Shown piece after piece: positions 41,432 to 49,750 of a stretch of 64,000 nucleotides of DNA. Origin of the DNA: DSVZ01 sp037439785. GTDB taxonomy: Bacteria > Verrucomicrobiota > Verrucomicrobiia > Limisphaerales > J093. The DNA lies in NCBI GenBank assembly GCA_037439785.1, contig JBBIVJ010000001.1, forward strand, positions 62,001 to 126,000, in the 5' to 3' direction. Position 1 is the first letter of the stretch, and each line of letters opens with the position of its first letter. The notes beneath the pieces are model-generated. The model was not told the DNA's origin, did not search any database, and saw only the letters and a list, made by a program, of their open reading frames with translations. The translations under genes were made by a program, and so were the position numbers.

Positions 41432-42444
41432 AACAGGCGGCCCTGGCTGCCGGCGGGGAGCAGGCCCAGCTTCCGGTAACTGAGCTCGGTGGCCACGCGG
41501 CCCTGGGGTGTGCGTTTGAGGTATCCCTCCATGATCAGGTACGGCTCATACACCTCCTCGAGGGTGTCGGGCTCCTCACCCACCGCCACCGCCAGCGAGC
41601 CGATCCCCACCGGCCCGCCGCCGAACTTCACCAGCAGCGTCTCGAGGATGCGTTTGTCCATGTCATCCAGCCCGTCCCGGTCAATCTCCAGCAGCGCCAG
41701 CGCGCGGTCGGCCAGGGCGGCATCCACCCGGCCGTCCCCGCGCACCTGGGCGAAGTCCCGCACCCGGCGCAGGAGGTTGTTGGCGATGCGCGGAGTGCCG
41801 CGGCTGCGCCGGGCGATCTCGAACGCCCCCGCCTCGTCCATCGTCACTCCCAGCAGCCGCGCCGAGCGGAGCACGATGCGCTGGAGGTCCGCCGCCGCGT
41901 AGTAGTCCAGCCGCTCGCGCATGGCAAAGCGCGTCAGCAACGGCGCGGACAGCAGGCCGCTGCGGGTGGTGGCGCCGATGAGGGTGAACCGCGGCAGGTT
42001 CAGCCGCACGCTGCGCGCGTTGGGCCCCTGGTCAATGATGATGTCCAGCTTGAAGTCCTCCATCGCCGGGTAGAGGTACTCCTCGATGGTCTTCTGCAGG
42101 CGGTGGATTTCATCAATGAACAGCACATCCCCCGCCTCGAGGTTGGTCAGCAGTCCCGCCAGATCGCCCGCCTTCTCGATGCTCGGTCCGCTGGTCGCCT
42201 TCAGGTTGGCGCCCATTGCCCTGGCCAGGATGTGCGCCAGCGTGGTCTTGCCCAGCCCCGGCGGCCCGCTCAACAGCAGGTGATCCAGCGGCTCGCCCCG
42301 CTGCCGGGCCGCCTGCACCGCGATCTCCAGCCGCTCCTTGACCCGCCCCTGGCCGGTGAACTCCGCAAACAGCGACGGCCGCAGCGTCACGTCCAACGCC
42401 ACGTCGGGCTTGCTGAGGGCTCCCGAAATCAACCGCTCGGCCAC
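41428..42444 (-). CDS. ruvB: Holliday junction branch-migration ATPase RuvB
   Basis: A 338-aa AAA+ motor that, with RuvA, moves Holliday junctions. It has the RuvB start region LRPSLFAEFTGQ, Walker A GPPGLGKT (60-67), Walker B with DEIH (111-114), GATTRSGLLSAPLL, and the C-terminal winged-helix GGGPVGIGSLA. GTG 42444 gives a normal RuvB N-terminus (about 20 residues before LRP); an ATG at 42534 would add 30 residues of low-complexity sequence that would sit in the promoter region shared with the divergent DUF971 gene. ruvB is followed by an MBL gene rather than ruvA or queA. Confidence 0.95.
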   Translation of the reverse strand: MAERLISGALSKPDVALDVTLRPSLFAEFTGQGRVKERLEIAVQAARQRGEPLDHLLLSGPPGLGKTTLAHILARAMGANLKATSGPSIEKAGDLAGLLTNLEAGDVLFIDEIHRLQKTIEEYLYPAMEDFKLDIIIDQGPNARSVRLNLPRFTLIGATTRSGLLSAPLLTRFAMRERLDYYAAADLQRIVLRSARLLGVTMDEAGAFEIARRSRGTPRIANNLLRRVRDFAQVRGDGRVDAALADRALALLEIDRDGLDDMDKRILETLLVKFGGGPVGIGSLAVAVGEEPDTLEEVYEPYLIMEGYLKRTPQGRVATELSYRKLGLLPAGSQGRLL

Positions 42445-42552
42445 GACCGGAAGGTTGGGAAAAGCCCCCCCGCCCCACAAGGGAAAACCCGGGGCCCGCC
42501 GCCCCTCACTTGTCACTGGTTCGGCCCCGGCCACCCACTATCCTTCCCCTCC

Positions 42553-42870
42553 ATGCAACCGCTGGATGTGCAGATCATTGGCGAGGAACTCGCCCTCAAA
42601 TGGCCCGACGGCACCGAAAGCTACCTCCGCCTCGAGGCCCTCCGCCGCGCCTGCCCCTGCGCCGGTTGCCGCGGCGAACCGGACGGGCTCGGCCACCTCC
42701 ACCGCGGCCCGCCGCCGGTCCTGATCGCCGCCTCCTTCCGCCTCCGCCACCTCGGCCGCGTCGGCCACTACGCCCTCCAGCCGGTCTGGGAAGACGGCCA
42801 CGACGCCGGCATTTACCCCTTCGACTACCTCCGGCACCTGGCGGCCGCCCACGACAACCCCCGCGCCTGA
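42553..42870 (+). CDS. DUF971-domain protein
   Basis: A 105-aa protein made of one DUF971 (GBBH-like N-terminal) domain: IGEELALKWPDGTESYL, RRACPCAGCRGE with a Cys-rich zinc-like loop, and YALQPVWEDGHDAGIYPFDYLR. Such stand-alone proteins occur in many bacteria. Some have been linked to Fe-S cluster or carnitine pathways, but the role here is unknown. It is divergent from ruvB and directly upstream of the NagB-like gene (11-bp gap). Confidence 0.9.
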   Translation: MQPLDVQIIGEELALKWPDGTESYLRLEALRRACPCAGCRGEPDGLGHLHRGPPPVLIAASFRLRHLGRVGHYALQPVWEDGHDAGIYPFDYLRHLAAAHDNPRA

Positions 42871-42881
42871 TCCCCACCCCC

Positions 42882-43610
42882 ATGCACGTGCTGACCTTCC
42901 CCACCCCCGCCGCCGTCCACCAGGCCGCCGCCGACCTTCTGGCCGGCACGCTCACCGCCCCGGACACGCGCAACGTGGTGCTGGCCGGCGGCAACACCCC
43001 CCTGCCGGTGTACGCCGCGGTCGCCGCCCGCCGCCTCCCCCTGCGCCACCTCCGGCTGTTCGTGCTGGATGAGTACGTGGGTGTGCCGGCCGGGGACCCC
43101 CGCACCTGCTCGAACCTCCTCCGCCGCACCGCCGCCGAAGCCTGGGGGATGTCGCCGGACCGGTTCTTCGCGCTGGACCCCGACCCCGCACGGGCGGCCG
43201 ACGCGGTGCGCGCCCACGAACAGGCCCTCGCCGCCGCGGGCGGCGCGGACCTGGCCGTGTTGGGGTTGGGCACCAACGGCCACCTTGGCTTCAACGAACC
43301 CGGCACCCCGCCCGATGCCTCCGCACGCGTGCTCGGGCTCGAACCGGAGTCCGTCGAAGCCAACCGCCGCTGGTTCGGCGGCAAATTCGCGCCGGCCCGC
43401 GGCGCCACCCTCGGCCTCGCCACCCTCCTGGCCGCACGCCGCGTCCTGGTGCTGGCCTGCGGTCCCGCCAAGGCCGCCGCCGTCGCCGCCATGGTGCGCG
43501 GGCCGCGCGACGGCCGCTGCCCCGCCGCCTGGTTGCAAATCCATCCCGACGCCTGGCTGTTCACCGACACCGCCGCCGCCAGCGCACTGGACCGCGGCAG
43601 TGGGACATAG
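42882..43610 (+). CDS. NagB-like amino-sugar-phosphate deaminase/isomerase
   Basis: A 242-aa member of the glucosamine-6-phosphate deaminase/6-phosphogluconolactonase superfamily. Key regions are LAGGNTPLPVY for the phosphate, LDEYVG (Asp63, Glu64), and GLGTNGHLGFNEPG (His134, Glu139). Classic NagB has Asp where this protein has Asn132; Asn occurs in galactosamine-phosphate deaminases. It most likely opens and deaminates a hexosamine phosphate in the cytosol. It may be co-transcribed with the DUF971 gene. Confidence 0.82.
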   Translation: MHVLTFPTPAAVHQAAADLLAGTLTAPDTRNVVLAGGNTPLPVYAAVAARRLPLRHLRLFVLDEYVGVPAGDPRTCSNLLRRTAAEAWGMSPDRFFALDPDPARAADAVRAHEQALAAAGGADLAVLGLGTNGHLGFNEPGTPPDASARVLGLEPESVEANRRWFGGKFAPARGATLGLATLLAARRVLVLACGPAKAAAVAAMVRGPRDGRCPAAWLQIHPDAWLFTDTAAASALDRGSGT

Positions 43611-43853
43611 GCCTCCGGCTTGCCTGCTCGCGACAGTGTGGTGCGGGCCTCCGGCCTGCATTTGCGCGCCCCCCCGGCCGCCGCCAGCGGGGGGAGCCTG
43701 ACAGGCCGGTAATCAGGCGGGCGCCTCTCCGTTTCTTGCCGTGGCCGGGGTGGAACCCCGCGCCACGGCCCCAGCAATCAATGGGAATGCGCCCCCATCC
43801 CGCCCGGCGGTTCCGGCTTCCCGCCTCCGGCAGCGTTTGTCAGACTCGCGCCC

Positions 43854-44717
43854 ATGACACTGACCGAAACCCGCGCCCTGCTCGAGCGCCTCCGCCGGGG
43901 CGAGACTTCGCTGGAGGCGGTAGTGCGCGCCCTCCAGGCCGCGCCGTTTGCTGACCTGGGCTTTGCGAACGTGGACACCCACCGCGCGCTGCGGCAGGGC
44001 TTCCCCGAGGTCATTTTCGGCGCCGGCAAAACCGCCGCCCAGGTGGTGGGCATCGCTGAGCGCCTGTTTCAACAGCATGGCCGCGTGCTGGTCACCCGCG
44101 CCACGCCCGAGCACGCCCGCGCCCTGCGCCGCCGGTTCCGCGCCGCCCGGCATCATGAGGTGGCGCGCTGCATCACGCTGGCCGAGACCCCCCTGCCGCC
44201 GCGGCCCGGCTACCTGGCCGTGCTCTGTGCCGGCACCAGCGACCTGCCCGTGGCCGAGGAGGCGGCGGTAACGGCCGAGTTCATGGGCAACCGCGTCGAG
44301 CGGCTCTTTGACGTGGGTGTGGCGGGCCTGCACCGGTTGCTGGGACGGCTGGAACTGGTCCAGGGCGCGCAGGTGCTGGTGGTGGTGGCCGGCATGGAAG
44401 GCGCCCTGCCCAGCGTGGTGGCCGGGCTGGTGTCGCGGCCGGTCATCGCCGTGCCCACCAGCATTGGTTATGGCGCCAGCTTCGGCGGCCTGGCGGCGCT
44501 GCTGGGGATGCTCAACAGTTGCGGCAGCGGGGTGACGGTGGTGAACATTGACAACGGCTTCGGCGCCGGCTACGCCGCCAGCCAGATCAACGCCCTGGCT
44601 GCCGAAACCGCCGCCGGCCGGCAGTCCGCGCCCGCACCCACAGAAACTGCGCCTGCGCAGCCGGCAAGCCCTTCCTCCACCTCCCGCCCGGCCCGCCTCC
44701 GCCGCCGCGTCCGATGA
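43854..44717 (+). CDS. larB: LarB, pyridinium-3,5-biscarboxylate mononucleotide synthase
   Basis: A 287-aa protein. The C-terminal PurE-like (NCAIR mutase) fold includes VLCAGTSDLPVAEEAAVTAE, MEGALPSVVAGLVSRPVIAVP and TSIGYGASFGGLAALLGML, ending VVNIDNGFGAGYAA. LarB carboxylates and hydrolyses nicotinic acid adenine dinucleotide as the first step in making the nickel-pincer nucleotide cofactor of lactate racemase and related enzymes. The last 40 residues are an Ala/Pro/Arg-rich tail. Its stop overlaps the larC ATG (ATGA). No larE or larA is in the window. Confidence 0.92.
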   Translation: MTLTETRALLERLRRGETSLEAVVRALQAAPFADLGFANVDTHRALRQGFPEVIFGAGKTAAQVVGIAERLFQQHGRVLVTRATPEHARALRRRFRAARHHEVARCITLAETPLPPRPGYLAVLCAGTSDLPVAEEAAVTAEFMGNRVERLFDVGVAGLHRLLGRLELVQGAQVLVVVAGMEGALPSVVAGLVSRPVIAVPTSIGYGASFGGLAALLGMLNSCGSGVTVVNIDNGFGAGYAASQINALAAETAAGRQSAPAPTETAPAQPASPSSTSRPARLRRRVR

Positions 44718-46042
44718 AGACGCTTTACCTCGACCTGTTCAGCGGCATCAGTGGCGACATGCTGGTGGGCGCCCTGCTGGACCTGGGCGCGGACCTCGCC
44801 CGGCTGGAACGCGACCTGGCCGGGCTGGACATCGGCGGCTACCACCTCCACGCCACGCGCCGGCCCAGGGCCGGCATCAGCGGCACCCGGTTCGAGGTGC
44901 ACCTCGAAGCCGGGCCGGCCGCGGCCCACGCGACGCCGCCCGGCCACGACTCTTCCCACCCTCATGACCCGGCCGGGGCCGGCCACCCGGCGCATCCTGC
45001 CCCCGCCGGGCACGCGCACGCCGAACCCCCGGCCCACGCCCACGGCCGGGACTTCGCCACCATCCGGGACCTGCTGGCCGGCAGCGGGCTCTCCCCCTGG
45101 GTCAAGACCACGGCCCACGCCGTGTTTCGCCGCATCGCCGAGGCCGAGGGGCAAATCCACCAGCAACCGCCGGAGCGCGTGCATTTCCACGAGGTCGGCG
45201 CGGTGGATTCGATCGTGGATATCGTGGGCGCCTGCCTGGCGCTCGAACAACTGGGCCGGCCCCGCGTGCTGGCCTCGGCGGTCGTGGACGGCACCGGGTG
45301 GGTGCGCTGCGCCCACGGCCGGTTTCCTGTGCCCACGCCGGCCACGGTGGCCATCCTGGCCGCACGCGGCGTGACCGTCAGCCAATGCGCCGAGCCGCAC
45401 GAGCTGGTAACGCCCACCGGCGCCGCCCTGCTGGCCGAGCTGGTCGAGTCGTTCGGCCCCCTGCACGAGTTCCGCCTCGAACGTGTCGGCTACGGGCTGG
45501 GCACCCGCGAGCTGTCGAGCCGACCCAACGTGTTGCGGGCCTTGTGGGGCGAGACCGCCGCGACCACCGCCGCCCCCCACGATTGGGAAACCGACACCGT
45601 GGCGGTGCTGGAAACCAACCTGGATGACGTCACCCCCGAACTGCTCGCCCACGCCGCCGCGCGGGCCCTCGCGGCGGGGGCGCTGGACGTCTTTCACGTG
45701 CCGGCGCAGATGAAAAAAGGCCGACCCGGCACGCTGTTTACCGTGCTCTGCCCGGAGGCGGAGGCCGACCGGCTGACCGGCCTGCTGCTCACCGAGACCA
45801 GCGCCTTCGGGGTGCGCCGCAGCCGGGCCGAGCGACGCAAGTTGCGGCGCGACGTCGTGACGGTCCCCACGCCTTTCGGGCCGGTGCAGGTGAAGCGCGG
45901 GTGGCTGGACGGGCGGGTGGTCCAGCGCGCGCCCGAGTTCGAGTCGTGCCGCCAGGTGGCCGAGCAGGCGGGCGTGCCGGTGAAGCAGGTGTTTGAAGCA
46001 GCGCTGGCGGCAGCCAACCTCGCCGCGCCCCCCGCCGAGTAA
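44714..46042 (+). CDS. larC: LarC, nickel-pincer cofactor nickel-insertion enzyme
   Basis: A 442-aa protein that inserts nickel into the pincer nucleotide in a CTP-dependent step. It opens with LYLDLFSGISGDMLVGALLDLG. A His-rich stretch spans residues 72-110, a likely metal-collecting loop. It continues with FHEVGAVDSIVDIVGACLAL, TPTGAALLAELV, VLETNLDDVTPELLAHAAARAL and MKKGRPGTLFTVLCPE. Unlike the Lactobacillus gene, which needs a programmed frameshift, this is one continuous frame. It is coupled to larB by the ATGA overlap. Confidence 0.94.
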   Translation: MKTLYLDLFSGISGDMLVGALLDLGADLARLERDLAGLDIGGYHLHATRRPRAGISGTRFEVHLEAGPAAAHATPPGHDSSHPHDPAGAGHPAHPAPAGHAHAEPPAHAHGRDFATIRDLLAGSGLSPWVKTTAHAVFRRIAEAEGQIHQQPPERVHFHEVGAVDSIVDIVGACLALEQLGRPRVLASAVVDGTGWVRCAHGRFPVPTPATVAILAARGVTVSQCAEPHELVTPTGAALLAELVESFGPLHEFRLERVGYGLGTRELSSRPNVLRALWGETAATTAAPHDWETDTVAVLETNLDDVTPELLAHAAARALAAGALDVFHVPAQMKKGRPGTLFTVLCPEAEADRLTGLLLTETSAFGVRRSRAERRKLRRDVVTVPTPFGPVQVKRGWLDGRVVQRAPEFESCRQVAEQAGVPVKQVFEAALAAANLAAPPAE

Positions 46043-46423
46043 GCCGGGCCTCCTCGCCCGACCCGGCCCTTTGTCCTGCCCACGGGGGGACGATTGACGC
46101 GGGAGGATTGACGATTGACGTGTCCGCCGGAGCACGGGGAGGGAAGCCCGTGCCCGCGACCTTCTGGCTTCTGACTTCTGGCTTCTGACCTGACTTTGCC
46201 CTTCGACCTTCTGTTTGTGCTGCAGGCCTCCGGCCTGAACGTCATGCATCCGGGACGGCTCCACCACCACTCTCCGGCCTCCGGCGCTTCCTCCGTTCCT
46301 GAGTTCCCAATTATCCTCCCTCGACCTTCGACCTTCGGACTTCGACCGGCCTGCCGCCACGCGCGGGCTTTGGGCTTGGCCGGAGCCGGCACGCCGCCAA
46401 GACTCCCGTCCATACACCTCCGG
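46043..46423. other. 381-bp gene-free stretch with low-complexity repeats
   Basis: This gap between larC and the esterase relic has no credible gene. It contains three copies of GATTGACG (46092-46120), a CTTCTGGC/CTTCTGAC tandem (46161-46189) and a CGACCTTCG tandem (46322-46347), plus a GCAGGCCTCCGGCCTG palindrome (about 46223-46238). The same kind of material fills 318-1054. No promoter or terminator stands out. Confidence 0.6.
46092..46347. repeat. Clusters of short tandem repeats (GATTGACG, CTTCTGRC, CGACCTTCG)
   Basis: Three different 8- to 9-nt units are repeated two to four times each with small variations. The strand bias is strong: the plus strand is pyrimidine-rich in the CTTCTGRC and CGACCTT blocks. 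They do not match known mobile-element ends. They look like slippage-expanded simple sequence. Confidence 0.6.
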
Positions 46424-46950
46424 TGCTTTCTCCTCGGGGCTGCCCTCCTGTCCGGGGCCGCGGTTGTCGAGGCGGATTACGAGTTGGGGCCGGATTCGCT
46501 GGCGCGGGCGCCCGGCGTGCCGGCCGGCCGGATCGAGGCCTTCCACTTCAACAGCTCGCGCATCTTCCCCGAGACCGGCCGCGACGGCTGGGTGTACATC
46601 CCGGCACAGTACCGGGCCGGGGAGCCGGCGGCCCTGATGGTCTTTCAGGATGGCCACGCCCACGTCTCGACCAACGGCCAGATGCGCGTGCCGATCGTGT
46701 TCGACAACCTCATCGCCCGCGGCGAAATGCCCGTGACGGTGGGGGTGTTCCTCAACCCCGGCCACCGCGGGCCGGGTGTACGTGACCTCGAGGGCGGGCA
46801 TCCACGTGTTTGATGCCCGGGGCCGGTTCAGCGGCCTGATCCGGTCACCGGCAGGGGCCGGCACGCCGGTCAGTTGCGCCCTGGCCGGACCGGACCGGGT
46901 CTGGCTGTATGTCTGCTGCGGTGAGGGGGTGTTCCGACGCCGCACTCTCG
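46424..46950 (+). pseudogene. Deleted and frameshifted remnant of an esterase + SMP-30 fusion gene
   Basis: Frame 1 (about 46424-46768) encodes a start-less signal-like stretch (FLLGAALLSGAAVVEA) and then the N-terminus of an enterochelin-esterase-like protein: YELGPDSLARAPGVPAG, GWVYIPAQYRAGEPAALMVF, RVPIVFDNLIARGEMPVTVG and VFLNPG. It then breaks off before the catalytic Ser region. From about 46769 a different frame gives the end of an SMP-30/gluconolactonase propeller: GRVYVTSRAGIHVFDARGR, then DRVWLYVCCGEGVFRRRT. Bifunctional esterase-lactonase proteins with both parts in this order occur in related bacteria, so a large internal deletion with a frameshift is the simplest reading. Confidence 0.7.
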
Positions 46951-47029
46951 CCAGCGGTGTGGTCCCCGGAGACGTCGCGCCCGGCATTTCGGGATTGCCT
47001 TCGTCACAGCAGCGGCCTACCGTGAGGGC

Positions 47030-47241
47030 GCTCTTTGACACGCGCCGGTCGAGTGACCGGCGGAACACGCTCCGGCGTCCGGGAACCCCGTGTGAATCGG
47101 GGACGGTTGCGCCACTGTGACGGGCTACAAGCTCCCCAGGCCACTGCGACAGCGGGAAGGCGGGAGCGAGGTTTGAAGCCCGCGAGTCAGGATACCGGCC
47201 GGGGCGTGCTCGTCGGATGCCGCCCCGGGTGGGGTGGCATC
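47030..47241 (+). promoter_or_regulatory. Cobalamin (B12) riboswitch
   Basis: The core of a class-I/II cobalamin riboswitch is clear: GGGAACCCCGTGTGAATC at about 47080, the box GCCACTGTGA (47111-47120), and the B12 box AGTCAGGATACCGGCC (47185-47200). A long hairpin just after it (47216-47241, GATGCC pairing with GGCATC) may belong to the L5-L13 kissing element or the switch platform. It faces the PEP-CTERM gene 216 nt downstream. Such switches turn genes off when adenosyl- or hydroxocobalamin binds, so the operon should be expressed when B12 is scarce. Outer boundaries are approximate. Confidence 0.93.
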
Positions 47242-47312
47242 GCTTCTCCGCAAAGAGAAGGATGAGGCCAGTTCGCCGGGCCGGCCCTGCCGGCTCGGTG
47301 GAATTTCACGGG

Positions 47313-47348
47313 AACGCCTTCCTTCGTGATTTGCCGGAGGAAGGCGTT
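47313..47348 (+). other. Perfect 11-bp hairpin between riboswitch and first gene
   Basis: AACGCCTTCCT (47313-47323) pairs with AGGAAGGCGTT (47338-47348) around a 14-nt loop. No U-run follows, so a standard rho-independent terminator is unlikely. It could be part of the expression platform, or a structural or rho-related element. Confidence 0.5.
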
Positions 47349-47456
47349 GGCGTTTACGGGACGGCCGTCCCCGCCTACGCCGGCCCCGGTCTGGTCTCGC
47401 CGCACACTCCAACCCGGCGGGGTGCTCCTGCGCGCCCCGCCACGCCGAGATCAGAC

Positions 47457-48161
47457 ATGAACGCTGCCACATACCTCGTTCGTTCCCTGACCGCCGCGGG
47501 TGCGGTGGTCGCCCTTGTCCCCTCCCAGTCCGCCGCCTCCTTCGACGACATCGCGTTCTGGGCCGGCACCGGCGCCCACCGCGCCGCCCTGGTGATTGAC
47601 TGGCAGGACGCGCAGGCCCCGCCATCCCTGCTCTGGGGCTTTCGTTGGGACGGCACCGCCACCGGCCTGGACATGCTCACCGCAGTGATCCAGGCCGACC
47701 CCCGCCTCTTCGGCCACCTGGGCCAGTTCGGCTGGGGCACGGCCGTCTTCGGCCTTGGCTACGACTTGAACGCCAACGGCGTGTTTGCCGTGGCCCCGCC
47801 CCTGGCCTTCGACAGCGGCGGGCTGGCCGTGGACACCAATCCCGATGATGCCCGCGCGGCGGTGGATGACGGCGACCACTGGCGCGAGGGCTGGAACACC
47901 GGCTTCTGGGCCTACTACCTGAAGGGCTCCAGCGGCGAGGCCTGGGAGTCGGCCATGACCGGCGCTGCCGACCGCGTCCTGAGTGACGGCGCGTGGGACG
48001 GCTACAGCTTCGCCGCCGGCTTCGTCAGCGCGGCGCCGGGCGAACCGATGCCGGCGGCCGTGCCCGAGCCGGGCACCCTGGCCTTGCTGGCCCTGGGCGC
48101 TCTGGCGCTGGCCCGGCACTGGAAAGCGTCAAGCCGCCGCGATACTTCTGGCGTTTCATGA
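47457..48161 (+). CDS. PEP-CTERM surface protein under B12 control
   Basis: A 234-aa exported protein with a signal peptide (LVRSLTAAGAVVALVPSQSAA). The body contains ALVIDWQDAQAPPSLLWGFR followed by WDGTATG, and GWGTAVFGLGYDLNANG. The C-terminus is a PEP-CTERM sorting signal (VPEPGTLALLALGALALARH). The body resembles surface proteins that I recall near B12 uptake genes in other bacteria; this was not checked. Anchoring would be by exosortase, which is not in this window. It is first of three genes joined by ATGA overlaps and lies 216 nt after a cobalamin riboswitch, so a part in corrinoid capture is plausible. Confidence 0.8.
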   Translation: MNAATYLVRSLTAAGAVVALVPSQSAASFDDIAFWAGTGAHRAALVIDWQDAQAPPSLLWGFRWDGTATGLDMLTAVIQADPRLFGHLGQFGWGTAVFGLGYDLNANGVFAVAPPLAFDSGGLAVDTNPDDARAAVDDGDHWREGWNTGFWAYYLKGSSGEAWESAMTGAADRVLSDGAWDGYSFAAGFVSAAPGEPMPAAVPEPGTLALLALGALALARHWKASSRRDTSGVS

Positions 48162-49750
48162 TCCGGGGGACGTTCAGCCGACTTACCCGAATCGTCCTCC
48201 GCGCCCGCTCGCGGCCGGTCCGGCGCCGGTTCTCCCGGTCCGGCCCGGTCGCGGGCGGTGCACTGTTGCTGGGTGCGCTGGTCGCGGGGCGCGCGGCGGC
48301 CCAAACGACGCCGCCGGCCGGCGCCGCGTTTGCCGCGGAACTCGTCGCCGCCCAAGGTCCGTTCGGGCCGGCGCCGTATGACGACCCCGCCGCCGTGCTG
48401 GGCCCGCCGGCAACGGAGTTTTTCGACCCGCTGGGCGCATGGTCCGGGGGCTCACCGGTTCGGCGCGTGAAACTGGTCGAGCCGGCCTACCATTTGGACC
48501 CCACCCGGACCCACCCGCTCCTGCTCACCTTGGAGGAGGGCGCGGAAGTGGTGGTGCGGCTGGACCGGGAGGTCCGCGACGAGCCGGCGCATCCCTTCGG
48601 CGTGGACCTGCTGGTGTTCGGCAACGCCGCCTTCACCGCCGCCGGCATGGTGACGGACGCGACCGATCTCAACACGCTGCGCCTGAGCGGCGGCGGTTTT
48701 TACGAGCCGCTCCAGGTCTCGGTCAGCCCCGGCTACACCGGCCGGCCGGGCGAAGACCCGGACCGCTGGGAAACCTGGGCCTGGTACCGCTACGAAACCG
48801 GGCCGTTCGCCGACACGCCCTTCCCCACCCAGGCCCACGCGTGGGACGCCGACCGTGCGGCCTGGACCGACCGGCTCATGGACTTCACCAAGCCGGCGAA
48901 CCCCGCGCTGGTGGCATGGTTTGCGCCGGGTGCGAGGCGGGCATTGACCGCGGCCGAGGCCATCGCGCTTTACGATGGCGCCGGCGGCGGTACGGGCTTT
49001 GACCTGCGCAAGTCCGGGTTCGCGGCGGTTCGCTACGTGAAAATCACCGGCCGTCCGGGCTTCAGCGGCGGCGAGGTGGACGCGGTGGCGGCGGTCCGAC
49101 CACTGCGTGTGGGCGACAGCCTTACGCTCGTGCCGGAGAACGTGCAGAACGGGCCGTTCGAGCAGGTGTTTCTGGGGATCGAGCCCTCAACGGCGCCGGC
49201 CTTGAAGGTGACGTGTCACGCGGTGGACGCGGCATTGCGGGTTGTCACCCGACCGCTGCCCGCGAACGAACTCCCCCCCGGCCTGCCCGGCACGGTGCTT
49301 CAGGCCCTGGCCCTGGACGCTCAACCCCTTTTCGCGGAAGCGCCGGCTTCTTTCGCGGCCGACCTGACGTTGTTCCTCCCCGCGGACGACGCCGGTGATG
49401 GCGGGAATTTGGGTCTGTGGCAGCGGACCAGCGAGGGCTGGGCGCCGGCGCCGTTTGCCCATGACCCCGGCCAACACGCGGTGCTGCTGCGTGGCCTCAC
49501 CGCGTTGACGGACCTGGTGTTGGTGCAGGTGCGGCCGCCGGCACTGGAACCGTCTGTCTCGGGCGACGGCCCGGGCGTGCGCTTTACGCCCTGGCCGGGC
49601 TGGCGACATGTGCTGGAACGCAGCGAAGACCTGCGCACCTGGCGGTCCGTGGCCGAGATGACGCCGTCGGAGGCCGCGCCGGTCCGCTTGAGCGATTCGG
49701 CGCCGCCGGCGGCGGGGGCCTTTTATCGGTTGCGAATCGAGCGGCCATGA
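48158..49750 (+). CDS. Secreted cell-surface protein of the B12 operon, FYRL-type C-terminus
   Basis: A 530-aa exported protein with a long Arg-rich N-terminus before the hydrophobic segment (VAGGALLLGALVAGRAAAQ). The body has a beta-rich domain with HPFGVDLLVFGNAAF and FAAVRYVKITGRPGFSGGEV, matching cell-surface proteins often seen with cobalamin transport loci as far as I recall. The last ~75 residues include HVLERSEDLRTWRSV and end FYRLRIERP, a pattern also found in two other large proteins in this window. It is coupled by ATGA overlaps to both neighbours and so also controlled by the riboswitch. Confidence 0.75.
   Translation: MIRGTFSRLTRIVLRARSRPVRRRFSRSGPVAGGALLLGALVAGRAAAQTTPPAGAAFAAELVAAQGPFGPAPYDDPAAVLGPPATEFFDPLGAWSGGSPVRRVKLVEPAYHLDPTRTHPLLLTLEEGAEVVVRLDREVRDEPAHPFGVDLLVFGNAAFTAAGMVTDATDLNTLRLSGGGFYEPLQVSVSPGYTGRPGEDPDRWETWAWYRYETGPFADTPFPTQAHAWDADRAAWTDRLMDFTKPANPALVAWFAPGARRALTAAEAIALYDGAGGGTGFDLRKSGFAAVRYVKITGRPGFSGGEVDAVAAVRPLRVGDSLTLVPENVQNGPFEQVFLGIEPSTAPALKVTCHAVDAALRVVTRPLPANELPPGLPGTVLQALALDAQPLFAEAPASFAADLTLFLPADDAGDGGNLGLWQRTSEGWAPAPFAHDPGQHAVLLRGLTALTDLVLVQVRPPALEPSVSGDGPGVRFTPWPGWRHVLERSEDLRTWRSVAEMTPSEAAPVRLSDSAPPAAGAFYRLRIERP

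Noticed and set aside
44714..46042. Possible programmed frameshift in larC.
   Set aside because: The whole protein, including N- and C-terminal conserved blocks, is in one frame.
46776..47120. A short plus-strand gene ending inside the riboswitch.
   Set aside because: It is the tail of the decayed esterase/SMP-30 gene; the last part runs into riboswitch sequence and is not coding.
47217..47456. N-terminal extension of the PEP-CTERM gene into the leader.
   Set aside because: It would run through the riboswitch hairpin and place 80 residues ahead of the signal peptide.
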